64,000 nt of DNA. Source: Streptomyces monashensis (GTDB lineage: Bacteria; Actinomycetota; Actinomycetes; Streptomycetales; Streptomycetaceae). Under the pieces are notes generated by a model. The model was not told where the DNA came from. It saw only the letters and a program-made list of their open reading frames with translations, and did no database searches. Shown one piece after another: positions 7,318-15,418 of the stretch. Within the stretch, counting starts at the first letter, position 1; every line of letters starts with the position of its first letter. The DNA lies in contig NZ_MLYO01000035.1 in NCBI RefSeq assembly GCF_001866665.1, forward strand, positions 172,167-236,166. The letters are read 5' to 3'. The position numbers were made by a program, and so were the translations under genes.

Positions 7318-8088
7318 ATGGCCCGTTCCGTTGCCGTCCGCACCGCCGTCATGGCCGTGGTCACCGGGGTGCTCGTCGCAGGACTGAGCGCGTGCGGCGC
7401 CTCCGCCGGGAACGACAGACACCCCGACCACACGTCCTTCGCGCTGCACGGCCGCACCCTCACCGTCGACTCCGACGACGCGGCACTGGACATCGTCGCC
7501 GCACAGGGCGCCAAGGCGGGCACGGTCCAGGTCACCCGCTGGTTCCAGGGGAAGGTCATCGTCGGCGGCAGCCCCAGGGTGAGCTGGTCGTTCCAGGACG
7601 ACCGGCTCGAGCTGCGCCTGCACTGCTCCGGATTCATCGCGGACTGCTCGGCCAAGTACCGCATCGAGGTGCCGCGCGGGATCGCCCTGACGGTGACCGA
7701 CGGCAACGGAGACGTGCACGCGCAGGGCTTCGCGAACCCGGTCGGCATCCACAGCAGCAACGGCGGGGTGCGTGTCACCGACTCCAGCGGACCGCTCGAA
7801 CTGCACTCGAGCAACGGCACGGTCAGCGCCGAGGCCTCCTCCCGGCAGGTCCGGGCCCAGACGAGCAACGGCGCGGTGCACCTCGACCTGAGCGCCATAC
7901 CCGACAGCGTGGACGCCCGCAGCAGCAACGGCGCCGTGACGATCACCGTGCCCCACGCCGACTACCGCGTCCGGACCAGCTCCAGCAACGGCAGGGTCAC
8001 GGTGTCCGTGCCGCGCTCCGACAGCAGCGCGCACACGGTGACGGCCGGCACCTCCAACGGCGGGATAACGGTCCGTACGGCGAACTGA
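7318..8088 (+). CDS. DUF4097-type repeat lipoprotein
   Basis: This is a 256-residue exported lipoprotein. The signal peptide ends in the lipobox GLSAC, so Cys would be lipidated. The mature part is beta-rich. Its second half has six repeats of about 20 residues built on an SSNG or TSNG turn (HSSNGGVRV, HSSNGTVSA, QTSNGAVHL, RSSNGAVTI, SSSNGRVTV, GTSNGGITV). This is the right-handed beta-helix pattern of DUF4097/putative auto-adhesin proteins. Its role is probably structural or adhesive at the cell surface. The ATG at 7318 follows AGGGGGAGATGTCGC. A tandem duplication covers the stop codon (8074-8118). Confidence 0.8.
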   Translation: MARSVAVRTAVMAVVTGVLVAGLSACGASAGNDRHPDHTSFALHGRTLTVDSDDAALDIVAAQGAKAGTVQVTRWFQGKVIVGGSPRVSWSFQDDRLELRLHCSGFIADCSAKYRIEVPRGIALTVTDGNGDVHAQGFANPVGIHSSNGGVRVTDSSGPLELHSSNGTVSAEASSRQVRAQTSNGAVHLDLSAIPDSVDARSSNGAVTITVPHADYRVRTSSSNGRVTVSVPRSDSSAHTVTAGTSNGGITVRTAN

Positions 8089-8118
8089 CGGCCCGCCGTA
8101 CGGCAACTGACCGGCCCG
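8073..8118 (+). repeat. Imperfect tandem duplication with hairpin spanning a stop codon
   Basis: About 22 bases (CCGTACGGCGAACTGACGG and the following CCCG) recur almost exactly as CCGTACGGCAACTGACCGG at 8097 onward. The first copy holds the lipoprotein stop codon. The two copies also supply a perfect 10-bp inverted repeat (8073-8082 with 8094-8103) that may serve as terminator. Confidence 0.6.
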
Positions 8119-8184
8119 TGTGTTCGTCTTCCACGGGTGGGAGAATGACTCCACCCAGGGCGGACCACAGCACGGGAGAGGGAT

Positions 8185-9537
8185 GTGACGGCGAGGAGAG
8201 GGCCCACGGCTCTCAGATCCACGGCTCTGCGCGACACCCTCACTCTCATCGGCCTGCCGGTGCTGGCCGCGCTCGCGCTGCCCGCCGCGTTCGCCGGCGG
8301 CGGCACCCGGCGCTGGTTCGGCGGCCGGGCGGAGGGCCAGCGGGCCGAGGCACAGGCGGCGAAGGACGCGGCGGCGGCCGCGTTCTACGAACTCGACACC
8401 GCCCAGCGGGACCTGCGGATCTCCGTCGAGACCATCACGGCGGTGGACGACACCCCGGCCGCCCGGCGCGCCGCGAGCGACTTCGCGGCGCTCGGCGGCC
8501 GGATCGACGAGGTCAGCCAACGCTACATCCAGGCGGTCGACGCCCACGATCTCGACCGGGACGACCTGGAGGCCTCCGCCGCGTCCCGCGCGCGCTCGGA
8601 GCTGACCGCCGCCAAGGACGAGCTGCTGCGCGTCAAGCAGGAGCTGGACCGGTTCGGCAGCTCGCTCGCGCCGCTGCTGGGCAAGGCCGAGACCCAGCTG
8701 GCCCGGGTGGCTCCCGCCGTGGAGCGGGCCCGGCAGGCGCTGCTGGGCGCGAGCAACGCGCTGGACGCCGTGCGGGCGCGGGCCCTGCGGGCCGACGACC
8801 TCGCGGGCCGGCTCGCCGCGCTGTCCCCGGAGCTGACGAAGCTGAACCAGGGGGCCGGGCAGCACGGCGTGCAGCAGACGCTGGAGCGCGCCGAGCGGGT
8901 GCAGCGGGAGGCCGGGGCGATCCGGGCCGAGGCCGAGCGGCTGCCGGAGCTGGCGGCCGAGATCGACCACCGGCTGGTCTCGCTGCGCACGCGCGCGCAG
9001 GCGCTGACCACGCGGGCCGGGCAGGTGGACCCGGTCCTCAGCGAGCTGCGGCGACGGTTCGCCGCGGCCTGCTGGCAGGATCTCCAGCACGTGCCCGAGC
9101 AGGCCGCGGAGAACGTACGGCAGGCCGAGCTGAAGCTGCGCGAGGCGCAGTCGGCCCGGGAGGCCCAGCGCTGGCCGGACGCCACGTCGCTGCTGTCGAC
9201 GGTCCGGGCGCTGCTGAACACCACCGACGAGGCCGTGTCGGCCGCCGGTGACCGGCTGACCAGGCTGAACGCCGTGCAGAAGGATCCGCAGGCCGAGATC
9301 GAGCGCACCCGGTTCGCGATCCGGGACGCGCAGCGGCTGGCGATGAGCGGGCGGTCGACGCCGGATCCGCGTCATGCGCGGCCGCTGGACGAGGCGGTGG
9401 GACGGCTGGAGAGGGCCGCGGCGTCGCTGGAGGGGCGGCACCCGGACTACTGGCACTTCCTGACCGAGACGGACGCCGTGCGGCAGGCCGCGGCCGGGGT
9501 GGTCGCGCGGATTCGTGAGGAGCGCGGCGGGCACTGA
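8185..9537 (+). CDS. Membrane-anchored coiled-coil protein
   Basis: This 450-residue protein has a hydrophobic segment near the N terminus (LIGLPVLAALALPAAFAGG, about residues 22-40). A long, almost purely helical region rich in Ala, Glu, Arg and Leu follows, with extended heptads such as AKDELLRVKQELDRFG and ERAERVQREAGAIRAEAERL. The architecture is an anchored coiled coil of the kind used in structural or septation-related proteins. No catalytic motif is visible and I cannot name a family. The GTG start at 8185 follows GGAGAGGGAT. It shares orientation with the upstream lipoprotein gene and the downstream DUF4383 gene. Confidence 0.75.
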   Translation: MTARRGPTALRSTALRDTLTLIGLPVLAALALPAAFAGGGTRRWFGGRAEGQRAEAQAAKDAAAAAFYELDTAQRDLRISVETITAVDDTPAARRAASDFAALGGRIDEVSQRYIQAVDAHDLDRDDLEASAASRARSELTAAKDELLRVKQELDRFGSSLAPLLGKAETQLARVAPAVERARQALLGASNALDAVRARALRADDLAGRLAALSPELTKLNQGAGQHGVQQTLERAERVQREAGAIRAEAERLPELAAEIDHRLVSLRTRAQALTTRAGQVDPVLSELRRRFAAACWQDLQHVPEQAAENVRQAELKLREAQSAREAQRWPDATSLLSTVRALLNTTDEAVSAAGDRLTRLNAVQKDPQAEIERTRFAIRDAQRLAMSGRSTPDPRHARPLDEAVGRLERAAASLEGRHPDYWHFLTETDAVRQAAAGVVARIREERGGH

Positions 9538-9626
9538 GCGGCGGGCACTGCTGTTGCCCCACCCGGTGAGGTGGGCGGATATTGGGTGGACGGATGGCCT
9601 CCGCTATACGCCCGAGGGAGGCGGAC

Positions 9627-10166
9627 ATGGCCACACACGCAGCGCACCCGCAACAGCGGCAGCGGATCCGGTTCGATCAGCATCTGCCCGTCGACCACCG
9701 GCTGAACACGGTCTACCGGATCGGCGCGGGCCTAATCGGCGCGTTCCTCGTCGCCTTCGGCATCCTGGGTCTGTTCCACAACATCGGCTTCTTCAGCACC
9801 GGCGGTGCCGAGGTCGTCGGGCTGAACACCAACGACACGCTGAGCGTGCTGTCGATCGCCGTCGGGGCGATCCTGCTGGCCGGCATGGTGATCGGCGGGA
9901 ACGTGGCGTCCACGCTGAACATGGTGTTCGGGGTGCTGTTCCTGCTGGCCGGCTTCCTGTTCCTCGGCCTGCTGGACACACCGCAGAACTTCCTGGCGTT
10001 CAAGATCCAGAACGTGTTCTTCAGCTTCGTCGTGGGCCTGCTGCTGATGACCTTCGGCATGTACGGCAGGGTCGGCTCGACCCTGCCGCACGACAACCCG
10101 TACTGGCGGGCCCGCCATCCCTCGACGGACGGGCCCGAGCAGCGGGCGGACGATCAGGTGCGGTAG
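9627..10166 (+). CDS. DUF4383 family membrane protein
   Basis: This 179-residue protein has four hydrophobic helices (AGLIGAFLVAFGILGLF, LSIAVGAILLAGMVIG, NMVFGVLFLLAGFLFLGLL, VFFSFVVGLLLMTFGMYG). The family landmarks are VYRIGAGLIGAFLVAFG at the start and ASTLNMVFGVLFLLAG in the middle. The function of DUF4383 is unknown. The ATG at 9627 is chosen over an in-frame upstream ATG because GAGGGAGGCGGAC precedes it. Its last 13 bases overlap the end of the convergent amidase gene. Confidence 0.8.
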   Translation: MATHAAHPQQRQRIRFDQHLPVDHRLNTVYRIGAGLIGAFLVAFGILGLFHNIGFFSTGGAEVVGLNTNDTLSVLSIAVGAILLAGMVIGGNVASTLNMVFGVLFLLAGFLFLGLLDTPQNFLAFKIQNVFFSFVVGLLLMTFGMYGRVGSTLPHDNPYWRARHPSTDGPEQRADDQVR

Positions 10167-11335
10167 GCGTAGAAGTACGCGCCCGGGTACGACGCGGCGA
10201 GGCTCGCCACCGACCGGTTGTAGGTGTTCGTCGAGTGGTACGTCACGTACGGCACGCCGTAGCGGTCGCGGTAGGTGACGATCATCGAGTGGTCCTTGGA
10301 CCCGTCCCGGTTGAAGTCCATCTGGATCACGTCGCCGAGGTCCGCCTGGTAGACGTCGGCGAGCGGCGTGACGCGCTTGGAGGACAGGGCGAACCAGGAG
10401 AACTCGTTGACGCCGACGAACGAGTCGGACTGGATCTCGGAGTTGCCGAACCACTTGTGGAAGTCCGTGCCGTCGCCGGGGACGTGCTTCCAGCCGCCCG
10501 CCTTCAGGGACTGGCTGACGAAGTTGGTGCAGTCACCGCCGTCGGCCTCGCCGTTGAAGTCCGGGTAGTCCGGGTTGTAGTGGCTCCAGTACTTCTGCGC
10601 GTACGCCACCATGGCCTGGTAGTCGTAGGTGCCGCCGGTGAGCTTCTTCGGGTTGGCCGGTGCGGGCCAGGTGGTGGCGGCGCGGGGCGCGTCCGGCGGA
10701 CCGTCGTCGGCGGGCGTGGTCTTCGCCTTGGCGACCGACGGCGTGACGACCTGGTTCACGGCGAGGTAGCCGTCGTCGGTGTCCTTGATGCCGCTCAGCT
10801 GCCAGTCGCCGTGGCGGTCGGCCTTGAAGGTCAGCTCGTGGTGCGCCTGGAAGCCGGTGGTCTTCGGTCCGTTGGCCGACGGCTTCTCGTAGGTCAGGGT
10901 CGTGGTCTCGGTGACGGCGACCTTGGCGCTGCGGCCGTGCACCTCGGTCGCGTCGAGCGTGACCTGCGTGCTGCCGGCGCGGTACTTCTCGCCGAGCTTG
11001 GCCAGCAGACTCCTGCGGGCGGTCAGCGTCCGCACGGCGGACGACTCCTGGTGGCTCTGCCCACCGGACAGGCGCACGGAGCCGGAGAAGCCCGCCGTGT
11101 GCCGCGTGCCCTTGCTGCCGACGCCGTCCACGAGGGCCTGGGTGCGGTCGGTGAAGACCGCGTCGGCCAGCTTCTGGAAGGTCGCCTTGGTGGCCGCGTT
11201 CACCGTCGGGTCGTCCACGACGGCGGCGCCCGCGGTCCAGTTGGGCAGCAGGGCCACGCCGGCGACCAGCGAGGCGGCCGCGGCGCCCACTATGGTGGCG
11301 CGGCGGCGCTTACGGCTCAGTTTTCTCGATCTCAA
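10154..11335 (-). CDS. Secreted amidase-domain protein (Amidase_6)
   Basis: This is a 393-residue exported protein. The basic N terminus (RSRKLSRKRRRATIVG) and hydrophobic core end around PNWTAGAAV. Residues up to about 210 form an NTF2/low-conservation region. The C-terminal third has the Amidase_6 signature: YDYQAMVAYAQKYWSHYNPD, DGGDCTNFVSQSLKAGG with the likely nucleophile Cys, and later DVIQMDFNRDGSKDHSMIVT with the His. Amidase_6 proteins are predicted papain-fold peptidoglycan or amide hydrolases. The start is TTG at 11335 with GAGGGGAA upstream. Deacetylase and penicillin-binding protein genes lie upstream on the same strand, which suits a wall-modifying role. Confidence 0.8.
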   Translation of the reverse strand: MRSRKLSRKRRRATIVGAAAASLVAGVALLPNWTAGAAVVDDPTVNAATKATFQKLADAVFTDRTQALVDGVGSKGTRHTAGFSGSVRLSGGQSHQESSAVRTLTARRSLLAKLGEKYRAGSTQVTLDATEVHGRSAKVAVTETTTLTYEKPSANGPKTTGFQAHHELTFKADRHGDWQLSGIKDTDDGYLAVNQVVTPSVAKAKTTPADDGPPDAPRAATTWPAPANPKKLTGGTYDYQAMVAYAQKYWSHYNPDYPDFNGEADGGDCTNFVSQSLKAGGWKHVPGDGTDFHKWFGNSEIQSDSFVGVNEFSWFALSSKRVTPLADVYQADLGDVIQMDFNRDGSKDHSMIVTYRDRYGVPYVTYHSTNTYNRSVASLAASYPGAYFYAYRT

Positions 11336-11353
11336 TGATGTTCCCCTCTATGC

Positions 11354-11367
11354 CGGTAGGCCTACCG
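11354..11367. promoter_or_regulatory. Perfect 14-bp palindrome upstream of the amidase gene
   Basis: CGGTAGGCCTACCG lies 19 bases before the TTG start of the amidase gene in the 123-base gap after the deacetylase gene. Perfect symmetry next to a start codon suggests an operator, but no matching regulator family is recognised. Confidence 0.45.
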
Positions 11368-11458
11368 AGCGGTACGCATCCTTACACGGATCGTGTGACT
11401 GGTGTGAAGAGAGCTGCACAAGCGGAACTACTGTTACTCGCTTGTCACTTGAGGACGT

Positions 11459-12745
11459 TCACCGCACGACCGTCGACCAGTCCGGCGACTGGGCCGGGTC
11501 GAGGGCGCGCAGCGCCGCGAGGGTCTGCGGCTTCTGGACGTCGAGCCAGTCGGCGAGCTCCTTGAAGGACACGCACTTGACGCCCTTCTTGGTGCAGATC
11601 TTCGGGACGATCTGGTCGACGGCCTTCATGTAGATGCCGCCGTTCCAGTTCTCGAAGTGGTTGCCGATGAACAGCGGTGCGCGGCTGCCGTAGTACACGC
11701 GGTTGAAGCCGTCCATGTAGGACTGGACGGTCTGCTGCTCCCACTGCGGGTACTTGGCCGGGTCGCCGTGCACCTCGCCGTTGGACTGGTTGTAGAGGAA
11801 GTTGAAGTCCATCGACAGGCCCTGGAAGTCCTTGCCCGCGTACGGGAGCATTTCGAGCGGGAAGTCCCAGACGCCGTTCTTCTTCGTCGGCCAGATCTGG
11901 AAGTCGCCCGGCGAGCTGGCGTCGTAGCGCCAGCCGTAGCCGTACTTCTGCAGGGCCTTCAGCAGGTTCGGCTGGCCCTCCAGGCAGGGCGCGCGGCCGC
12001 CGGCGACCTCCTGCTTGAAGTCGAAGGGCAGGGCGGGGATGTCCTTGAAGCCGGTGTTGGTCTTCCAGTTCTCCACGAACGAGTAGAACTGGTCGATCTC
12101 GCTCTTCCACTGCTCGACGCTCCAGTCGCCGCCGCCCTTGGCGCCGCAGAAGTGGCCGTTGAAGTGCGTGCCGATCTCGTTGCCCTCCCCGTAGGCGAGG
12201 CGCAGCTGCTCCAGCGTGGTGCGGATGTGCTCGTCGGTGGCGTAGTCGATCGCGGCGTCACCGGGACTGTGCATCGGGCCCTGGTACAGCGACTTCTTGC
12301 TCTTGGGCAGCAGGTAGATGCCGGTGAGGAAGAAGGTCATGTGGGCGTCGTACTCCTTGGCCATCTCCCGGTAGTGCGAGAAGAGATGGTCGTCGCCCTC
12401 CAGCGCGCCGTCCCAGGAGAAGACCACGAACTGCGGCGGCTTCTCGCCGGGTTTGAGCGGCACCGGCTTGAGCGTGCCCTTCTGCGGGCCGGTGTAGGAG
12501 GTGGAGCCGTCTCCGAGGATCTTGGTCTTGCCGTCCCAGGAGGGGGTCGGGCTGGGCTTGGCGCCGGTCTTCGGCTGGGGCCCGGAGGCGGCCGCCGGGG
12601 CGGTGCGGTCCGTGCGGGTCAGGGCCAGGTACCCGGCCACGAGCGAGGCGACGACGAGAAAGGCGGCCAGTGTCAGGATCTGCGGCCGGCGTATGAGGGC
12701 CGGTGCGGGTGCCTGCTTGCGGCGCGGCGACTTCTTGCGGGGCAT
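11459..12745 (-). CDS. Membrane-anchored polysaccharide deacetylase family protein
   Basis: This 428-residue protein has a basic N terminus (MPRKKSPRRKQ), a single membrane segment (ILTLAAFLVVASLVAGYLAL, about residues 23-42) and a Pro/Lys-rich linker. An NodB-like domain follows: FVVFSWDGALEGDDHLFSHY in the place of the usual TFDDGP motif, and NEIGTHFNGHF giving the metal-binding H-x3-H. The first motif is altered but keeps the acidic residues, so activity is plausible and needs proof. Family members remove N-acetyl or O-acetyl groups from wall glycans. It starts 52 bases after the PBP stop, and the amidase follows 123 bases downstream. Confidence 0.78.
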   Translation of the reverse strand: MPRKKSPRRKQAPAPALIRRPQILTLAAFLVVASLVAGYLALTRTDRTAPAAASGPQPKTGAKPSPTPSWDGKTKILGDGSTSYTGPQKGTLKPVPLKPGEKPPQFVVFSWDGALEGDDHLFSHYREMAKEYDAHMTFFLTGIYLLPKSKKSLYQGPMHSPGDAAIDYATDEHIRTTLEQLRLAYGEGNEIGTHFNGHFCGAKGGGDWSVEQWKSEIDQFYSFVENWKTNTGFKDIPALPFDFKQEVAGGRAPCLEGQPNLLKALQKYGYGWRYDASSPGDFQIWPTKKNGVWDFPLEMLPYAGKDFQGLSMDFNFLYNQSNGEVHGDPAKYPQWEQQTVQSYMDGFNRVYYGSRAPLFIGNHFENWNGGIYMKAVDQIVPKICTKKGVKCVSFKELADWLDVQKPQTLAALRALDPAQSPDWSTVVR

Positions 12746-12796
12746 GCGCGGCTCAATCTGCGAGGAGGACGGCGGGTGCGGGTGCGGGCCCGGGGG

Positions 12797-15019
12797 TCAG
12801 CCCAGGCCCATGGCTGCCGACCAGAGTCGGTACGGCACGCTGTCGGCGGACGTTCCGGCCAGCCCCTGGAGTGGCAGCGGCTCCAGGGACTTGGCCAGGT
12901 CCATCCGGTAGACGACCACCGCCGTGGAGACGGAGTCGTCGCTGCCGGCGTACCAGGCTGCGGTGTCGTTGGCGGTGGTGCCGGCCTTCCCGGCCAGGTG
13001 CGGCTGCAGCGCGGCCGTGGACGGGTGGGCGGCGCGGAAGGAGTCGGTGAGCGCGTCGGTGACGTCCTGGGCCACCTCGGTGCCGACCGCGCGCTGTGGC
13101 TGCGGTGTGTTCAGGGAGACCGGCGCGCCGTTGCGGGTGATCCGGCGCACCGAGTACGGCTCGGTGTGGGTGCCGGCCGCGGCGAACGTGGCGTAGCCGC
13201 TCGCCATCCGGATCGCGCTCGGCGTGGAGTTGCCGAGCGACAGCGCGGGCACCTGCGGGCCGATGGTGTCGGACAGCAGCCCGGCGGCCTCGGCGGTCCG
13301 GCGCACCGTGTCCAGACCGGTGTCCATGCCGAGTTGCATGAACGGGGTGTTCACCGACCGGGCGAGCGCCTGGCGCAGGGTGATCTTCCCGTACGACGTG
13401 TTGCCGTCGTTGTGCGCGGTGACCTTCTTTCCGCTGCGGTCCCAGTAGGGCCCCTCGGGGGTCGTGACGGGGATGTTGTCGTCGCCGTCGTAGACGCTGT
13501 CCGGGGTGACGGGGGTGGCGGGCCCGCCGCGCGTCTTGTGGACACCGTGCTCCAGCCCGGCGGCGTAGACGAACGGCAGGAAGGCCGAACCGGCCGGGAC
13601 GGTGGCCGCGTTGGACTCGTTGTAGCCCTGCGTACGGTGGTCCGGGCCGCCGTACACGGCGAGGATCCGCCCGTCGGCGGTGACGGAGGCGGCGCCGTAG
13701 TGGGCGTCCTTCGCCGGGCCCGGGTCGTTCCGCTTCGCCTGCTTGCGGGCCTTGGTGACGGCGTCGGTGAGCGCCTGCTCCCGTTTGCGGTCGAAGGTCG
13801 TGTAGATCTGGTAGCCGCCCAGGTCGAACTGCTGGTCGGTCAGGCGGCCGGCCTTCTTGGCGTACTGCGAGGCCAGTTCGACCAGGTAGTCGCTCTGCGC
13901 ACCGGTGTTGTAGAGCGGGTTGGTCTTCAGCGGCTCGGGAAACGTCGTGTACGTGGCGCGCTGCTGCGGGGTCAGCCGGTGGATCTTGACCATGCGGTCC
14001 AGGATCCACTTCCAGCGCTCCAGGGCCCGCTGGTGGTTGGCCGCGCTGAGCGTCGGGTCGTACAGACCGGCGCCCTTGAGCAGTCCGGCGAGCATGGCCG
14101 CCTCGGAGACGTTGAGCTTGCTGACGTCCTTGCCGTAGTACGCCTGGGCGGCGCGCTGGATGCCGTAGCTGCCGCGGCCGAACCAGCTGGTGTTGAGGTA
14201 GCCCTCCAGGATCTGGTCCTTGCTCATCTTGTTGTCGAGCTTGAGGGCGATCATCGCCTCGGTGAACTTGCGGCTGATCGTCCGGTTCTGGTTCAGATAG
14301 ACGTTTTTGACGTACTGCTGGGTGATGGTGGACCCGCCCGCGGTGTCCCCCTCGCCCACTGTCTGCCACAGGCCGCGGGTGATGCCCCGCACGGATATGC
14401 CGGGGTCGGAGTAGAAGGTCTCGTTCTCCGCCGCCAGCACCGCCCAGCGGACGTCCTGGGGGATGTCCTTGAGCGGCATCGCCTGCCGCTGCACCCAGCC
14501 CGTACGGGCCATGGGGGTGCCGTCGGACCAGAAGAAGACGTTGTCCTGCTGGGTGGCGTACGAGTTCAGGTTGCTCGGAATGTCCGTCATCGCGTACGCC
14601 GTGACGAGGAAGGCGCCGAGCAGGCCGAACGACGTGAGGACACCGCCGATCCACTGCCGCCACGAGGGCATCCAGCGGCGCCAGCCGGTCCGGCCGGGGC
14701 GCGGGTAGACGGGCTTGAGCCGGCGGGCGTAGGGCGCGAGCCGGCGGGCGTACGGCGCCAGGGGCGCGAGCAGCGCGAGCAGTCGCCGGGCGGTCGCCTC
14801 CGCGCGCTGGCGCGCCGAGAGGCGGGCGCTGCGCCGGCGCTCGGCCCGGCCGCCCCCGGTCGGCTCCGGCGACTCCGGCGGTGCGGGCACCCGCAACTGC
14901 ATGGTCTCGTCCGCCGGGGCGGCATTGACCCTTATGTGCAGGGTTGCCTCACTGTCGGGCAACTCCACACCATCATCTCCCCCTTGGGGACGATCCTGTC
15001 CCCGCGACGCGTCAGTCAC
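12797..15019 (-). CDS. Class A penicillin-binding protein with altered transpeptidase SxxK motif
   Basis: The protein has 740 residues. A cytoplasmic N terminus rich in Arg and Pro and one membrane helix (SFGLLGAFLVTAYAM) lead into a GT51 glycosyltransferase with AENETFYSDPGISVRG, GGSTITQQYVKN and EAAMLAGLLKGAG. A penicillin-binding domain follows with SVNTPFMQLG (SxN motif) and GKAGTTANDTAAWY (KTG-like). The usual STFK of the active-site helix reads SAFL (in VPAGSAFLPFVY), so the general-base Lys is absent. The GT part should polymerise lipid II, but transpeptidation is doubtful. The GTG at 15019 with GGAGGGGAG upstream is preferred to an upstream in-frame GTG at 15040. Confidence 0.85.
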   Translation of the reverse strand: MTDASRGQDRPQGGDDGVELPDSEATLHIRVNAAPADETMQLRVPAPPESPEPTGGGRAERRRSARLSARQRAEATARRLLALLAPLAPYARRLAPYARRLKPVYPRPGRTGWRRWMPSWRQWIGGVLTSFGLLGAFLVTAYAMTDIPSNLNSYATQQDNVFFWSDGTPMARTGWVQRQAMPLKDIPQDVRWAVLAAENETFYSDPGISVRGITRGLWQTVGEGDTAGGSTITQQYVKNVYLNQNRTISRKFTEAMIALKLDNKMSKDQILEGYLNTSWFGRGSYGIQRAAQAYYGKDVSKLNVSEAAMLAGLLKGAGLYDPTLSAANHQRALERWKWILDRMVKIHRLTPQQRATYTTFPEPLKTNPLYNTGAQSDYLVELASQYAKKAGRLTDQQFDLGGYQIYTTFDRKREQALTDAVTKARKQAKRNDPGPAKDAHYGAASVTADGRILAVYGGPDHRTQGYNESNAATVPAGSAFLPFVYAAGLEHGVHKTRGGPATPVTPDSVYDGDDNIPVTTPEGPYWDRSGKKVTAHNDGNTSYGKITLRQALARSVNTPFMQLGMDTGLDTVRRTAEAAGLLSDTIGPQVPALSLGNSTPSAIRMASGYATFAAAGTHTEPYSVRRITRNGAPVSLNTPQPQRAVGTEVAQDVTDALTDSFRAAHPSTAALQPHLAGKAGTTANDTAAWYAGSDDSVSTAVVVYRMDLAKSLEPLPLQGLAGTSADSVPYRLWSAAMGLG

Positions 15020-15148
15020 GACGGCGTCTCCCCTCCGCACTCGCTCGTGCTCGCGCGGTGAGCTGAGCGTTCTCGCAACGGCGCAAACAAGCTATCAGCG
15101 TATTTTCGAAACCCTCACACATGTGTCTGTGAAGAAGCCGGTTCGATA

Positions 15149-15168
15149 TGGATCACACCTGGATCACA
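15149..15168 (+). promoter_or_regulatory. Phased direct repeat TGGATCACA in the FmdB/PBP intergenic region
   Basis: TGGATCACA occurs at 15149-15157 and again at 15160-15168, a spacing of 11 bases, or one helical turn. It lies about 26 bases before the presumed -10 (TACCCT, 15194-15199) of the FmdB-like gene, a good position for an activator. The cognate protein is unknown. Confidence 0.4.
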
Positions 15169-15205
15169 AGAGCCCGAACCGGGCCCCGGCGGCTACCCTG
15201 GGCCC

Positions 15206-15418
15206 ATGCCTCGCTATGAGTACCGCTGCCGGACCTGCGGCGACACGTTCGAACTGAGCCGACCGATGGCGGAGTCGGCCGCACCCGCCTCGTGCCCGGG
15301 CGGCCATGACGACACGGTGAAGTTGCTGTCCACCGTGGCGGTCGGGGGTACGGCGGCGCCCGCCCCCGCGGCCGGTGGCGGCGGGGGCGGCTGCTGCGGC
15401 GGAGGGTGCTGCGGCTAA
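15206..15418 (+). CDS. FmdB-family zinc-ribbon protein
   Basis: This is a 70-residue protein beginning MPRYEYRCRTCGDTFELSRP, the FmdB/YjdM-type zinc ribbon: Cys-x2-Cys, then SCPGGHDD as the second metal knuckle. The tail is a Gly/Cys run (GGGGGGCCGGGCCG). FmdB proteins are thought to regulate C1 or amide metabolism, but most actinobacterial copies are uncharacterised. TACCCT ends six bases before the ATG with no Shine-Dalgarno, so the mRNA looks leaderless. Its last four bases overlap the end of the convergent HAD gene. Confidence 0.85.
   Translation: MPRYEYRCRTCGDTFELSRPMAESAAPASCPGGHDDTVKLLSTVAVGGTAAPAPAAGGGGGGCCGGGCCG

Noticed and set aside
11657..15061. 1134-codon open frame on the plus strand opposite the deacetylase and PBP genes
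   Set aside because: It is a shadow frame produced by GC-rich third positions. It has Val/Gly/Arg-rich nonsense composition, no motifs, and covers two well-supported genes.
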